Shown: positions 1 to 7,424 of the stretch, in pieces
How positions within the stretch are numbered: the first letter of the stretch is position 1
Layout: each line of letters begins with the position of its first letter
Assembly: GCA_031547305.1 (NCBI GenBank)
Contig: JAVBSC010000011.1
Span: forward strand, 1-26,483
Length of the DNA stretch: 26,483 bases
From: JAVBSC01 sp031547305
GTDB taxonomy: Bacteria > Desulfobacterota > Desulfovibrionia > Desulfovibrionales > Desulfovibrionaceae
Reading direction: 5' to 3'
Made by a program: the position numbers and the translations under genes
Notes under the pieces: generated by a model
Database searches by the model: none
Seen by the model: only the letters and a program-made list of their open reading frames with translations
What the model was told of the DNA's origin: nothing

Positions 1-164
1 TGGAGAAAAAGGTCTACACCCTGCCCAAAAAACTGGACGAGGAAGTGGCCCGGCTGCACCTGGGACGCCTGAACGCCCGCCTGACCAAGCTGACCAAGGA
101 GCAGGCCGACTACATCGGCGTGCCCGTGGCCGGCCCGTACACGCCGGATCATTACAGAGATTAG
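1..164 (+). CDS. ahcY: S-adenosylhomocysteine hydrolase, C-terminal end (partial)
   Basis: This is the last 53 codons of a gene that begins before the window; codons are in frame from position 3 and end with TAG at 162-164. The reading frame gives the characteristic AhcY tail, with L-T-K-L-T-K-E-Q-A-D-Y-I-G-V-P and the terminal G-P-Y-x-P-D-H-Y-R motif. In this family that tail carries the conserved Lys and Tyr that reach into the NAD site of the neighbouring subunit. The enzyme hydrolyses S-adenosylhomocysteine to adenosine and homocysteine in the cytoplasmic methyl cycle. Only the tail is visible, so the completeness of the rest cannot be judged. The identification rests on the highly conserved C-terminus and is confident. 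Confidence 0.93.
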   Translation, partial: EKKVYTLPKKLDEEVARLHLGRLNARLTKLTKEQADYIGVPVAGPYTPDHYRD

Positions 165-183
165 GATAGTGTCGGTTTATTAA

Positions 184-232
184 TGGGGGCTCCGCCCATC
201 AAGCCCCCTGGCGGGGCGTGACACCCCCGCAC
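184..232 (+). repeat. GC-rich interspersed repeat, copy 1
   Basis: This is a degenerate copy of a GC-rich element that recurs in other gaps of this window (7211-7239, 10105-10136, 11068-11118 and 14299-14351). The shared pattern is GGGGCT-CCGCC, then CAAnCCCC, then a G-run and C-run pair able to fold into a hairpin. It lies between ahcY and the alaX-like gene. Confidence 0.5.
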
Positions 233-241
233 CAGCATTCA

Positions 242-281
242 GGCCGCGCCCCCTTTTGCAAAAACCACAGCGGGCGCGGCC
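242..281 (+). other. Strong hairpin in the leader of the alaX-like gene
   Basis: GGCCGCGCCC at 242-251 pairs perfectly with GGGCGCGGCC at 272-281, leaving a 20-nt loop. A second, smaller stem (TTCCCC 290-295 with GGGGAA 310-315) follows directly, shortly before the ribosome binding site of the next gene. There is no T-tract, so a simple intrinsic terminator for ahcY is unlikely. It could be a processing or stability hairpin or a regulatory leader; nothing links it to a known riboswitch class. Confidence 0.5.
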
Positions 282-338
282 AGGTGAGGTTCCCCAAAGG
301 GCCGGTGGTGGGGAAAAGCTCTCGGAAAAGGAATGTCT

Positions 339-791
339 ATGTCCAAAGATTACAGCGCTGAACAGTTGCGCCTGATGCATACCGCCGAGCACGTTCTCAA
401 CGGGGCCATGGTCAAAATGTTCGGCTGCGACCGCTGTTTTTCCTCACATGTCAATGCTGATAAATCCAAATGCGATTACCGCTTCGGGCGGGACATAAGC
501 GATGCGGAGGCCGCCGACCTTGAGGAACGGGTCAACGCCGTGCTGCGCGGAAACGCGCCGGTGCGCGAAGAATTTTTGCTCCGAGCCGAGGCGGCCGGGC
601 TTTTTAACCTGTCCCGCCTGCCGGAAGACGCCGGCGACAGCCTGCGCATAATCCGCGTGGGCGACTACGACGCCTGCCCGTGCAGCGGACTGCATGCGTT
701 AAACACTGCCGAAGTCGGCCTTATCCGCATCATCTCGCATAGTTTTTCAAACGGAGTCCTGCGCCTGCGTTTCAAATTGCAACCGGCCTGA
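339..791 (+). CDS. alaX: AlaX-like stand-alone alanyl-tRNA editing protein
   Basis: This 150-residue protein matches the second additional domain (SAD) found in alanyl- and threonyl-tRNA synthetases, here as a free-standing protein. The zinc-binding pattern is complete: H14-x3-H18 near the N-terminus (HTAEH) and C115-x3-H119 (CSGLH) near the C-terminus. Free-standing members of this family (AlaX) hydrolyse mischarged Ser-tRNA(Ala) or Gly-tRNA(Ala) in the cytoplasm, so the protein probably acts in translation quality control. Its length fits the shortest AlaX class. Two in-frame ATGs exist at 333 and 339; the AAAAGG stretch ending near 330 is correctly spaced only for 339, so I chose that start. 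Specificity for serine, glycine or a threonyl-type substrate cannot be read from sequence. Confidence 0.82.
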   Translation: MSKDYSAEQLRLMHTAEHVLNGAMVKMFGCDRCFSSHVNADKSKCDYRFGRDISDAEAADLEERVNAVLRGNAPVREEFLLRAEAAGLFNLSRLPEDAGDSLRIIRVGDYDACPCSGLHALNTAEVGLIRIISHSFSNGVLRLRFKLQPA

Positions 792-944
792 GGCAAACCC
801 CTTTTTTGAAAGGCTATTCTTTTGCAAGGATTTTGGCCGCCGATAGTCTGTCATTGGGCATCAGGGCTTCCGTAGCGCTTGCCAAAACTGTCGCTTTATC
901 TATAGCTACCCCCCAAGGCCGAAATTCGCGGCGCGAGGCGTAAC

Positions 945-978
945 AAAAAAGCGAAGCTTATAAAAGCCTCGCTTTTTT
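945..978. terminator. Bidirectional intrinsic terminator
   Basis: A stem of A6-GCGA-a-GC pairs with GC-c-TCGC-T6 around an 8-nt AT-rich loop, giving a T-run on either strand. It can end the alaX transcript. On the minus strand it lies just beyond the tRNA-Asp 3' fragment at 985-1007, so it may have been the original terminator of the tRNA-Asp gene before DNA was inserted between them. Confidence 0.7.
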
Positions 979-984
979 ATTCTC

Positions 985-1007
985 TGGCGGAGTGGAAGGG
1001 ACTCGAA
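985..1007 (-). repeat. tRNA-Asp 3'-end fragment, att-like direct repeat
   Basis: 22 of 23 bases match the 3' end (CCA, acceptor and T-arm side) of the two intact tRNA-Asp genes at 2471-2547 and 2675-2751, in the same orientation. The rest of a tRNA is absent. A 3'-terminal tRNA fragment at a distance from an intact copy is the classic scar left when an integrative element inserts into the 3' end of a tRNA gene. The DNA immediately beyond it (1008-1160) is markedly AT-rich and carries two TTTACCCTT direct repeats at 1061 and 1073, which could be integrase arm sites. No integrase gene is present. Confidence 0.65.
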
Positions 1008-1160
1008 TTCTCATTATAATATTGTGTAATTATTTATGTATTTTTTTTGACCGAGTACTATTTACCCTTAATTTTACCCTTGCAAAAATTTGTAAGCAAA
1101 ATTTATGTTATCTAAATAATTCAATAAGATACTATGTTGTCCCATATTGTCCATCTCAAA
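1008..1160. other. AT-rich non-coding patch at element boundary
   Basis: This stretch is far richer in A and T than the surrounding DNA and has no credible gene; the short open frames in it lack ribosome binding sites and family resemblance. It lies just inside the att-like fragment and ends near the toxin-antitoxin promoter region, as expected for imported DNA. Confidence 0.5.
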
Positions 1161-1248
1161 GAGCGTTCGCCGAATCAGGGCGGCTCCAAGGATGTCCGGG
1201 CTCGTCCGACAAGGCGAGTGTCTCGATATAGTGAAAACCCCTTGTCTG

Positions 1249-1264
1249 TATCTCAATTGAGATA
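1249..1264. promoter_or_regulatory. Palindromic operator before the antitoxin gene
   Basis: TATCTCAATTGAGATA is a perfect 16-bp palindrome lying 27 bp before the antitoxin start, inside an AT-rich promoter-like region. RHH antitoxins of the RelB/DinJ type repress their own operon by binding such palindromes, so this is the likely autoregulatory operator. A clear GGAGGT ribosome binding site follows at 1281-1286. Confidence 0.6.
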
Positions 1265-1291
1265 TATATTGAAATCGCATGGAGGTGACAT

Positions 1292-1591
1292 ATGGCTGCC
1301 CAAACATCAATGCTGCATGTACGCGTGGACAACAAAATCAAGGCCGAGGCGGCGGAAAATCTGGCCCATGTCGGCCTGACCGTATCGGATGCCGTGCGCA
1401 TCCTGCTGACCCGCGTCGCCAAAGAGGGAGGCTTGCCCGCCGGACTGACCACCACGCCGGAAGCCCATGACACCTGGTTTCGCGCCAAGGTGCATGAGGC
1501 GCTGAGTGATGAGCGGCTTTCCGCTTCCCATGAGCAGGTCATGGATGAAGCGCAAGCCCTGATCGACAGGAAGCGCCGTGCGCGTTCTTAG
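1292..1591 (+). CDS. RelB/DinJ-type antitoxin
   Basis: A 99-residue protein with an N-terminal ribbon-helix-helix pattern: a basic beta-strand (M-L-H-V-R-V-D) followed by two helices with the G-L-T-V-S-D-A-V-R signature typical of RelB/DinJ antitoxins. The C-terminal half is charged and probably wraps the toxin. It would neutralise the downstream RelE-type toxin and repress the operon from the palindrome at 1249-1264. The ATG is well supported by GGAGGT six bases upstream. The toxin start lies inside the last codons of this gene (14-nt overlap), as expected for coupled translation. It sits within the tRNA-Asp-flanked segment, consistent with a plasmid or island stabilisation cassette. Confidence 0.85.
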   Translation: MAAQTSMLHVRVDNKIKAEAAENLAHVGLTVSDAVRILLTRVAKEGGLPAGLTTTPEAHDTWFRAKVHEALSDERLSASHEQVMDEAQALIDRKRRARS

Positions 1592-1853
1592 CTGGCGGCA
1601 AACAGCCCGCGATGATTTGCTGGCGATCATCGGTTATATTGCTGATGACAACCCCGACGCCGCCCAGGAATTGAAAGACGAAATTGAGGCAAGGGCGGCG
1701 GAATTGACGGTGTACCCGCAGATGTACAAGTCCGGCCGGGTTCCCGGCACGCGGGAAATGGTCGTGCGAGCGAATTATGTGGTGGTGTATACTGAAGCTG
1801 ACGGTGAGGTATCTGTTTTGCGCGTGCTGCACGTGGCCCGGCAGTGGCCGTAG
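1578..1853 (+). CDS. RelE/ParE-superfamily toxin
   Basis: A 91-residue basic protein starting with GTG inside the antitoxin gene. It has the RelE/ParE fold pattern: an N-terminal strand, W-R-Q-T-A-R-D-D-L helix, a long helix with I-x-x-Y-I-A, the Y-P-Q-M-Y-K-S-G-R central turn and a C-terminal R-V-L-H-V-A-R-Q strand. Members either cleave ribosome-bound mRNA (RelE-like) or poison DNA gyrase (ParE-like). The conserved R-x-V-x-x-x-Y-V-V-V-Y and L-H-V-A-R elements resemble the ParE branch more, but the target cannot be settled from sequence. It ends 11 bp from the convergent acetyltransferase gene, with no obvious terminator between. Confidence 0.85.
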   Translation: MRVLSWRQTARDDLLAIIGYIADDNPDAAQELKDEIEARAAELTVYPQMYKSGRVPGTREMVVRANYVVVYTEADGEVSVLRVLHVARQWP

Positions 1854-1864
1854 GCGCTTTTCGC

Positions 1865-2392
1865 TTAATTGTCCGTCAACGTCAGGCGCATGGCCGTGCG
1901 ATTTTCAAGGCCTCTGTCCCGTTCTTCCGCAAGAATCTCCCGAACCCATCGCGGCTGATCGGCTTCCGTAAGCGCTACAAAACCCAGGCGAGTATAAAAC
2001 GGCGCGTTCCAGGGCACCTGGGCAAAGGTGGTCAGGTACAGGGCATCCGCGCCACGGGAGCGGGCGGTTTCAATTATCCGCCGGACGAGCGCAGCGCCGA
2101 GCCCCCGCCGCCCGTGATCCGGGTGCACATCCAACTGAGCCAGCAGCGCCGCACCATCGACACATTGCAGCAAGCCATAGCCAACCGGTTTTGCGTCCGC
2201 GTCAAGGGCGACCCAGAGCCCGCCGTCGCGCATGGCTTCCATTAAGGTGCCTTCCGGCACTCGCTCTGACAGGATGTGCGCTGGAATGGACCCGGGAGGA
2301 AAAATCGCGGCGGCGGCCAGTTCAATATCATTCAAGAATGGTATATGGTTCGGACGGGCGGCCTGGATTGTGTATTCATGAGGAATAGCCAT
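1865..2392 (-). CDS. GNAT-family N-acetyltransferase
   Basis: This 175-residue protein is a single GNAT domain. The acetyl-CoA-binding motif A is clear (L-D-V-H-P-D-H-G-R-R-G-L-G-A-A-L-V), followed by the motif B region ending F-Y-T-R-L-G-F. Such enzymes transfer an acetyl group from acetyl-CoA to an amine on a small molecule or protein; the substrate here is unknown. An in-frame upstream extension exists, but the AGGAGGAG ribosome binding site lies directly before the ATG at 2392, which I chose. The gene lies inside the tRNA-Asp-flanked segment and converges on the toxin-antitoxin pair. A role as a GNAT toxin is unlikely because it has no partner antitoxin of its own. Confidence 0.85.
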   Translation of the reverse strand: MAIPHEYTIQAARPNHIPFLNDIELAAAAIFPPGSIPAHILSERVPEGTLMEAMRDGGLWVALDADAKPVGYGLLQCVDGAALLAQLDVHPDHGRRGLGAALVRRIIETARSRGADALYLTTFAQVPWNAPFYTRLGFVALTEADQPRWVREILAEERDRGLENRTAMRLTLTDN

Positions 2393-2420
2393 AGCAAAAC
2401 TCCTCCTATCGATGAGCAAC

Positions 2421-2463
2421 AAAAAAATCAATGGGCCACATTTTCATGTAACCCATTGATTTT
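2421..2463 (-). terminator. Intrinsic terminator after tRNA-Asp
   Basis: AAAATCAATGGG (2424-2435) pairs with CCCATTGATTTT (2452-2463), with an inner ACAT/ATGT stem. On the minus strand the hairpin ends in a run of seven T, placed 8 bp past the tRNA-Asp 3' end. It should end tRNA transcription and isolate the acetyltransferase gene downstream. Confidence 0.8.
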
Positions 2464-2470
2464 ACTTAAG

Positions 2471-2547
<77 letters not shown>

Positions 2548-2674
2548 GTGGAATGCGCAGGGCCGTTGCAACAACAGCCCCACGCGATTTTTACCTTGCA
2601 GACCGCGTAATTGCGGTTTGCTTCGTTCCGCCTGGAACGACACGGAAATATATGTTCGCTCGCGCGTAAAATTC

Positions 2675-2751
<77 letters not shown>

Positions 2752-2822
2752 GTGTCGTGGTCTTCCATCCCCAAAGGGGGGAAAGGAAAATCACCGGAAA
2801 ACATTTTTGTCCGGACTTCCAC

Positions 2823-2853
2823 CCGCCTTTTTGTCGGAAAAGGCGGCCTTTTT
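2823..2853 (+). terminator. Hairpin with T-tract between tRNA-Asp and the MFS gene
   Basis: CCGCCTTTT (2823-2831) pairs with AAAAGGCGG (2838-2846) over a 6-nt loop, followed on the plus strand by TTTTT at 2849-2853. The genes on both sides are on the minus strand, so its direction is unexpected; it may block read-through on either strand. The rest of 2752-2977 shows nothing else recognisable. Confidence 0.4.
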
Positions 2854-2977
2854 ACGAGTCGTCCAGCAGCGTGAGGGGATTCAATATGGCAAAACGGGAG
2901 AAATAGCAAGAGGCAAAATGCCTATTTTTAGCAAACCCGAGCGGCCGCGGCCCTTCCTGGTTCGGTCCATTTGAGGT

Positions 2978-4174
2978 TTAAGCCTTTTTATAGTTCCGCC
3001 GCCAGAGCCAGGCCAGCGCCAGCCCGCCGGCAAGGACGCAAAGGGCCACCACCCGGTAAGCGAAAACCTGGTCCGTCAGGCCGCCCAGCCAGGCCGTGGC
3101 CAGCGGGACAATGGCAAAACCGGAACCGAGCATGAACCATGACATGGACATGGCCTGGGGCAGCAGCCGTTGTGGGGCGTTGTCCGGAATCAGCGCCAGA
3201 TGCAGGGGAAAGCCGAACCCCATGCCCACGCCGAAACACATCCCCAGAAGCGCCAGAGTCCACCATGTTGGATTTACGGAAGCGAGTAAAAGGGAAACTG
3301 CCATGCCGATGATGAGCGGAGCGGAAACCATCCAGCGCGGGAAGCGGTCCAGCAGCCGGCCGAAGAAAAGGCGCACGGAAACGCCCATGACGGCGTTGGC
3401 GGAAAGAAAGTACGAAGCCATAAGGCCGTAGCTGTTGGCCATGGGGGACATGAAGGCGGACAGCGCGTCCACCATGCAGAAGAGAAACAGGGCCAGCAGC
3501 GTAATCCGGAATGCCGGTATGGCGGCGCATTCCCCAAATCCGCGGAAGGGATTCAGGCTCTTCCGGGCGGGGCCGCCGGACGGTTTGTCTCCTCCGGCCA
3601 GAGTTGGCAGAGTCAGGGTTACGAACAGAGACACGATGCTGAGCAGGGCGGGAAGAAAGATATACATATACCCGTAACCGTGGTGCAGCAGCCAGTCGCC
3701 CATGGGCACCACGGTCATCATGGGCGCCAGGCCGCCGGCCATGATTAAGGAATAGGCCCGGCCGCGCTCTTTTCCATCAAAGGCGTAACCCTGGTACGTG
3801 GCCAGGGTTACTTGGGCAAGGCCGGCCCCTATGCCAAATACGGCGCGGGCGGTAAAAGCTGCCCAGAAATTCAGACCTGTCAATGCGATGCCGACGGCCC
3901 CCCCGAACGAAAGCACTCCGGCGATGGCGAAAGCCCGCCGGAAGCCCAACGCTATCAGAAGATGCCCGACAAACGGGCGGATACTCACGGAAAAGACGTA
4001 AAAAATGGACACCAGCCACCCGCTGTCCTGCACAGTGTAGCCGATCTGCGTGTAAAAAACCGGCAGCAGGTAGCTTACGTTGTTGAACCCGAATATGAGA
4101 AAAAAACCCAGGGCCAGATAAATTATTCTGGCGTCGCTGCTTCTCCGCCATTCCAGCAAGCGTTGGCAGTCCAT
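2978..4174 (-). CDS. Major facilitator superfamily transporter
   Basis: A 398-residue inner-membrane protein with about twelve hydrophobic segments in two six-helix halves separated by a polar loop near the middle (around G-G-D-K-P-S-G-G-P-A-R-K). The first half has the MFS motif A-like loop after helix 2 (G-H-L-L-I-A-L-G-F-R-R) and the second half repeats it (G-R-L-L-D-R-F-P-R), both typical of MFS drug or metabolite exporters. The substrate is not identifiable; members of this branch often act as small-molecule efflux pumps. I placed the start at 4174 because GGAG lies six bases upstream, while longer in-frame starts have no binding site. A perfect inverted repeat lies just upstream at 4211-4246 and may regulate it. 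Confidence 0.85.
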   Translation of the reverse strand: MDCQRLLEWRRSSDARIIYLALGFFLIFGFNNVSYLLPVFYTQIGYTVQDSGWLVSIFYVFSVSIRPFVGHLLIALGFRRAFAIAGVLSFGGAVGIALTGLNFWAAFTARAVFGIGAGLAQVTLATYQGYAFDGKERGRAYSLIMAGGLAPMMTVVPMGDWLLHHGYGYMYIFLPALLSIVSLFVTLTLPTLAGGDKPSGGPARKSLNPFRGFGECAAIPAFRITLLALFLFCMVDALSAFMSPMANSYGLMASYFLSANAVMGVSVRLFFGRLLDRFPRWMVSAPLIIGMAVSLLLASVNPTWWTLALLGMCFGVGMGFGFPLHLALIPDNAPQRLLPQAMSMSWFMLGSGFAIVPLATAWLGGLTDQVFAYRVVALCVLAGGLALAWLWRRNYKKA

Positions 4175-4210
4175 GTTCATCTCCGCGAGTCCGGATAATA
4201 TTAAGTAATT

Positions 4211-4246
4211 AAAGCAGGTTAACATTGTTTGATGTTAACCTGCTTT
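4211..4246. promoter_or_regulatory. Perfect 15-bp inverted repeat upstream of MFS gene
   Basis: The arm AAAGCAGGTTAACAT (4211-4225) is matched exactly by its reverse complement at 4232-4246, with a 6-bp spacer. It lies 37 bp before the MFS start codon. Either it is an operator for a dimeric repressor controlling the transporter, or it forms an RNA hairpin ending the upstream phoR transcript; the minus-strand T-tract after it is short and interrupted. The rest of the 4247-4512 gap shows nothing recognisable. Confidence 0.5.
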
Positions 4247-4512
4247 GCAAAAAATACTGAATAAATCACTGCTTGCGTACAGTCAATGCAGCTTGGCCGC
4301 AGGAGGCCATCTTTTTATTGCTTCCGGATGTGCCAAAAGCCGGAATGCGCGCCTCGGCTCGCTTTTGCGCGGGAAAATTATTGGCCGACAAGGCATTTAA
4401 ACTGTGAAATGCCGTGCCAGGGCGCAAGCGCATTCCGAATTCGAGGTCGCGTGGCCGCCGCTACCCGTCGGGTGCGTGTGGCGCCCACAGCGCGATGGGG
4501 ATTGGCAACAAA

Positions 4513-6309
4513 TCAGTCAGCTCTGTTCAGAATCACCTCAAAAACCACACCTGGGCCGTGGTCGGCGGGGGGAAAGGCGTGGATGTCGCCTTTGAAGTTG
4601 CGCAGAATGTGGCGGCAGATGGCCAGGCCCAGGCCCGCGCCGTCCGAGTGGGGCTGCGGGGTTGGCTGAGGGAGTTTAAGGCGGTAAAAACGCTCGAAGA
4701 TGCGGTCCAGATTGGCCGGTTGGATACCCGGGCCGTAGTCGCGGAAACGGATGTGGATTTGCTTGCGGTCCGAGGCGTCGCTGACGTCCACTTTGCCGTT
4801 GCCGTATTTTACGGCGTTTTCCAGAAGGTTGCGGAAAACTTCACGCAGGCCGTCCGCTTCTGCCAGGGCGTTCAGGGGGCCCGCGGGCAGGTGGTTGATT
4901 ATTTCCGTTTTTGGGGAACCCGGCAGGAGCATGGCTTCATCAAGGATCTGGTCCAGGATTCGGCGGCAGTCCACAGGGCCGAGCTTTGTCTGCCGGGCCG
5001 CGTGCTCAGTGCGGGCCAGGGTGAGCAGGCCTTCGATCATCCTGGCCATATGGCTGGAATTGCGCAGGATGACTTCCAGAAAAGCGCGGCTTTTTTCCGG
5101 CGGCAGATCCGGGTTGTCCAGCAGCGATTCCGCATAGCCCCGGATGCTGGTAATGGGGGTGCGCAACTCGTGCGAGACGTTGGCCACGAAATCCCGGCGG
5201 ATTTTATCCAGCTTTTCGCGGTCGCTCACGTCCGTGAGCACCAGCATGAGCCGTCCGTTGCCCCAGGTTTGCAGGGGGATAATCCTGGCCAGACAGATCC
5301 TGTCGCCCTCAAGATTTAAAAGCGGAGATTCCACGGGAGTTGACGGACTGCTCAGGCTTTTTTGCACCGCCTCATGCAGAGCCGCGTGCATTGTGGCTTC
5401 CATCAGGCTTTGCCCGGCTCCGCCGTTTTTGGGGTCACGCAGAGCCGGAAAAAATCCGGCCGCGGCCGGGTTGCGCAAGATCACGCGGGCCAGGGAATCC
5501 AGCACCAGCACGCCTTCGCGCATGGCTCCCAGCACGGCCTCCAGATGGGATTTTTCCTCACGCACAGCCTCCATATTCATTTCTATATTGTGGCTCATGG
5601 CGTCAATGGCCGCCGCAAAGGGCCGCAATTCCCGGTAGCGCATCTGGGGCATGCGGCGTTTGTAATCCCCGTTGCCGATGGCCTGGGCGGTCTGGACCGT
5701 TTCATCCAAAAACTGGAAACCCCGGAACAAAAGCATCCAGAGCATGCCCAGCCCCAGGGCAAAGGCGGCGGCAAAGGACAGGCCAAGGTCCAGTCCGATG
5801 CTTCTGACCATATGGGCCACTTTGAAGTCCGGCATGGCCAGGCGTAAAATGCCGGGAGCCAGGCCGGGCACCTTATTCATGCTGATGGCCGAGTAAATAA
5901 ACGCCTTGCCCACAGAGGCGCTCATGCGCATATCCGCGGCAAAGCCGGACTGCAGGGCGTTGCGCACCTCCGGCCGCATGCTGTGGTCCGATGTGGAAGC
6001 GAGTTGAGCGTAAGGCAGCTCGGAATCCGCCAACAGCGCCCCGCCAACAATATATGAAAGGCGTATGCCGGTGTTTTTCTGGTAGTTTTTCATCCAGGAA
6101 TCGAGCTCCAAGGTATCCTTAAACGGTGCATGCTCGTCCAGCGTCCATTCCACCCCGCGCAGGATGGATAGGGTCATCTGCTCGGCGTCGGCGCGCACTT
6201 CGGTCTTCAATTTATACCAGGCGTATAATCCGGGCGGAACCATGGCGGCCAGCAGCAGCACGAGCACGGCCAGGAAAAGCCGTTTTTTTATGGATACGTA
6301 ATGGGGCAT
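4513..6309 (-). CDS. phoR: Phosphate-regulon sensor histidine kinase
   Basis: A 598-residue membrane sensor kinase. Order: a transmembrane helix (about 10-32), a periplasmic or extracellular region (about 33-169), a second helix (about 170-196), HAMP linker, PAS domain (about 255-360), HisKA dimerisation domain with the phospho-acceptor H380 in F-V-A-N-V-S-H-E-L-R-T-P, and HATPase_c with the N-box (N-L-L-E-N-A-V-K-Y-G), D-Y-G-P-G-I and G-A-G-L-G-L-A-I. This is the PhoR/PhoB-partner architecture. It would phosphorylate PhoB when phosphate is scarce. The ATG at 6309 starts two bases after the pstA stop, so translation is probably coupled. The larger extracytoplasmic region differs from the short E. 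coli PhoR. The cognate phoB is on the opposite strand 3 kb away, across pstSCA. Confidence 0.9.
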   Translation of the reverse strand: MPHYVSIKKRLFLAVLVLLLAAMVPPGLYAWYKLKTEVRADAEQMTLSILRGVEWTLDEHAPFKDTLELDSWMKNYQKNTGIRLSYIVGGALLADSELPYAQLASTSDHSMRPEVRNALQSGFAADMRMSASVGKAFIYSAISMNKVPGLAPGILRLAMPDFKVAHMVRSIGLDLGLSFAAAFALGLGMLWMLLFRGFQFLDETVQTAQAIGNGDYKRRMPQMRYRELRPFAAAIDAMSHNIEMNMEAVREEKSHLEAVLGAMREGVLVLDSLARVILRNPAAAGFFPALRDPKNGGAGQSLMEATMHAALHEAVQKSLSSPSTPVESPLLNLEGDRICLARIIPLQTWGNGRLMLVLTDVSDREKLDKIRRDFVANVSHELRTPITSIRGYAESLLDNPDLPPEKSRAFLEVILRNSSHMARMIEGLLTLARTEHAARQTKLGPVDCRRILDQILDEAMLLPGSPKTEIINHLPAGPLNALAEADGLREVFRNLLENAVKYGNGKVDVSDASDRKQIHIRFRDYGPGIQPANLDRIFERFYRLKLPQPTPQPHSDGAGLGLAICRHILRNFKGDIHAFPPADHGPGVVFEVILNRAD

Positions 6310-6311
6310 GA

Positions 6312-7169
6312 CTACCTTCTCTTTTGGCGGCGCGAACGCAGAATGGTAATCGCCGCGTTCATCAGCAGGATCAGCAGAACCAGCACCAGGGCGGAAGAAT
6401 ACTGAAGCGGCCTGGTCTTGTCGATATCCGTTCCGGCCGTGGCCAGCACGTAAATATGCGTGGGCAGGGCCATCACGCTGTCCAGCAGGGAATTGGGCAG
6501 GCCAGGCTTGTAAAACACCGCGCAGGTGAACATGATGGCCGCTGTTTCCCCGGCCGCGCGCGAAAGCGCCAGAATGGCCCCGGTCAGTATGCCCGGCAGG
6601 GCGGAAGGCAGCACCACCCGGTAAATGGTCTGCCACTTGGTTGCCCCTAAAGCCAGCGACGCGTGCCTGTAAGAATCCGGCACCGCGCGCATGGCTTCTT
6701 CGGCCGTGCCTATGACCACCGGCAGGGACAAAGCCGCCAACGTCAGTGCCCCGGACAAAATGGACACCTGCAAGCCCAGATAAGTCACAAAAAAAGCCAG
6801 TCCGAACAGCCCGAAGACCACGGAAGGCACCCCGGCCAGGTTGTTTATGCCCAGGCGCACCCAGTCAGTCAGCCGCCCCGGAGCGGCATATTCGCTCAAA
6901 TACACAGCCGCGGCGCAGCCCAGCGGCAAGGCCAGCCCAACGGACAAAAGCGATAGAATCACCGTACCCATGATGGCCGGAAATATGCCTCCGGCGGTCA
7001 TGGACTCCCTGGGCGCCTGGCTCAAAAATTCCCAGCTCAGGCCCGGCAGCCCCTTGATTAACAAAAACCCGCAGACCGCAAAGAACATCAAGCCGTTCAA
7101 CAACGCCGCCAGCCTCAGCGCGCCAAAGCAAAACCTTTCTCTGCGCAGACGTTTTTGAGCTAAATTCAT
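6312..7169 (-). CDS. pstA: Phosphate ABC transporter permease PstA
   Basis: A 285-residue inner-membrane protein with six predicted helices. The ABC-permease EAA loop is present (E-E-A-M-R-A-V-P-D-S-Y-R-H-A-S-L-A-L-G-A-T-K-W-Q-T), and the S-R-A-A-G-E-T-A-A-I motif after it is typical of PstA. With PstC it forms the membrane channel of the high-affinity phosphate importer driven by PstB. Unusually, pstB is not next to it: pstA is followed by phoR, and pstB lies in the divergent operon. A 255-bp non-coding spacer separates it from pstC upstream. A weak AAGGAGATTTCCT-type site precedes the ATG at 7169. Confidence 0.95.
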   Translation of the reverse strand: MNLAQKRLRRERFCFGALRLAALLNGLMFFAVCGFLLIKGLPGLSWEFLSQAPRESMTAGGIFPAIMGTVILSLLSVGLALPLGCAAAVYLSEYAAPGRLTDWVRLGINNLAGVPSVVFGLFGLAFFVTYLGLQVSILSGALTLAALSLPVVIGTAEEAMRAVPDSYRHASLALGATKWQTIYRVVLPSALPGILTGAILALSRAAGETAAIMFTCAVFYKPGLPNSLLDSVMALPTHIYVLATAGTDIDKTRPLQYSSALVLVLLILLMNAAITILRSRRQKRR

Positions 7170-7210
7170 TTAGGAAATCTCCTTTCCGATCCGGGAGCCA
7201 CTGTTACCCA

Positions 7211-7239
7211 GCCCCCTGCCGGGGGCGATTGCCCCCGGA
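7211..7239 (+). repeat. GC-rich interspersed repeat, copy 2 (pstC-pstA spacer)
   Basis: A hairpin of CCGGGGGC, loop GATT, GCCCCCGG lies in the spacer between pstC and pstA. It resembles the core of the copies at 184-232, 11068-11118 and 14299-14351. The same 255-bp spacer also holds TGTTCCG/CGGAACA (7255-7273) and GGCAAAA/TTTTGCC (7354-7371) hairpins, and no gene. Confidence 0.5.
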
Positions 7240-7424
7240 CTTATTTATCAGCGGTGTTCCGCAAGACGGAACAACAATGCCGTAACGTGTTTCAAGGCGG
7301 CGTCACACCCTGGGCTGCACAGCAAGCGCGGTGGAGCCCGGGAGCGGCAAACAGGCAAAATGAGTTTTGCCCATTTTGCATTCATGCGGGCAGGCGTGGA
7401 AAAAGCAGCGGAGCCTCCCCCAAT

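Noticed and set aside
985..1010. A third tRNA-Asp gene
   Set aside because: Only the 3' acceptor/T-arm side is present; no D-arm or anticodon arm follows, so it is a fragment.
992..1231. A short open frame across the AT-rich patch
   Set aside because: No ribosome binding site, no family resemblance, and composition explained by AT-rich DNA.
6310..6636. An N-terminal extension of phoR overlapping pstA
   Set aside because: The extra 109 codons run through pstA in another frame and look non-coding; the start at 6309 begins with a normal kinase N-terminus.
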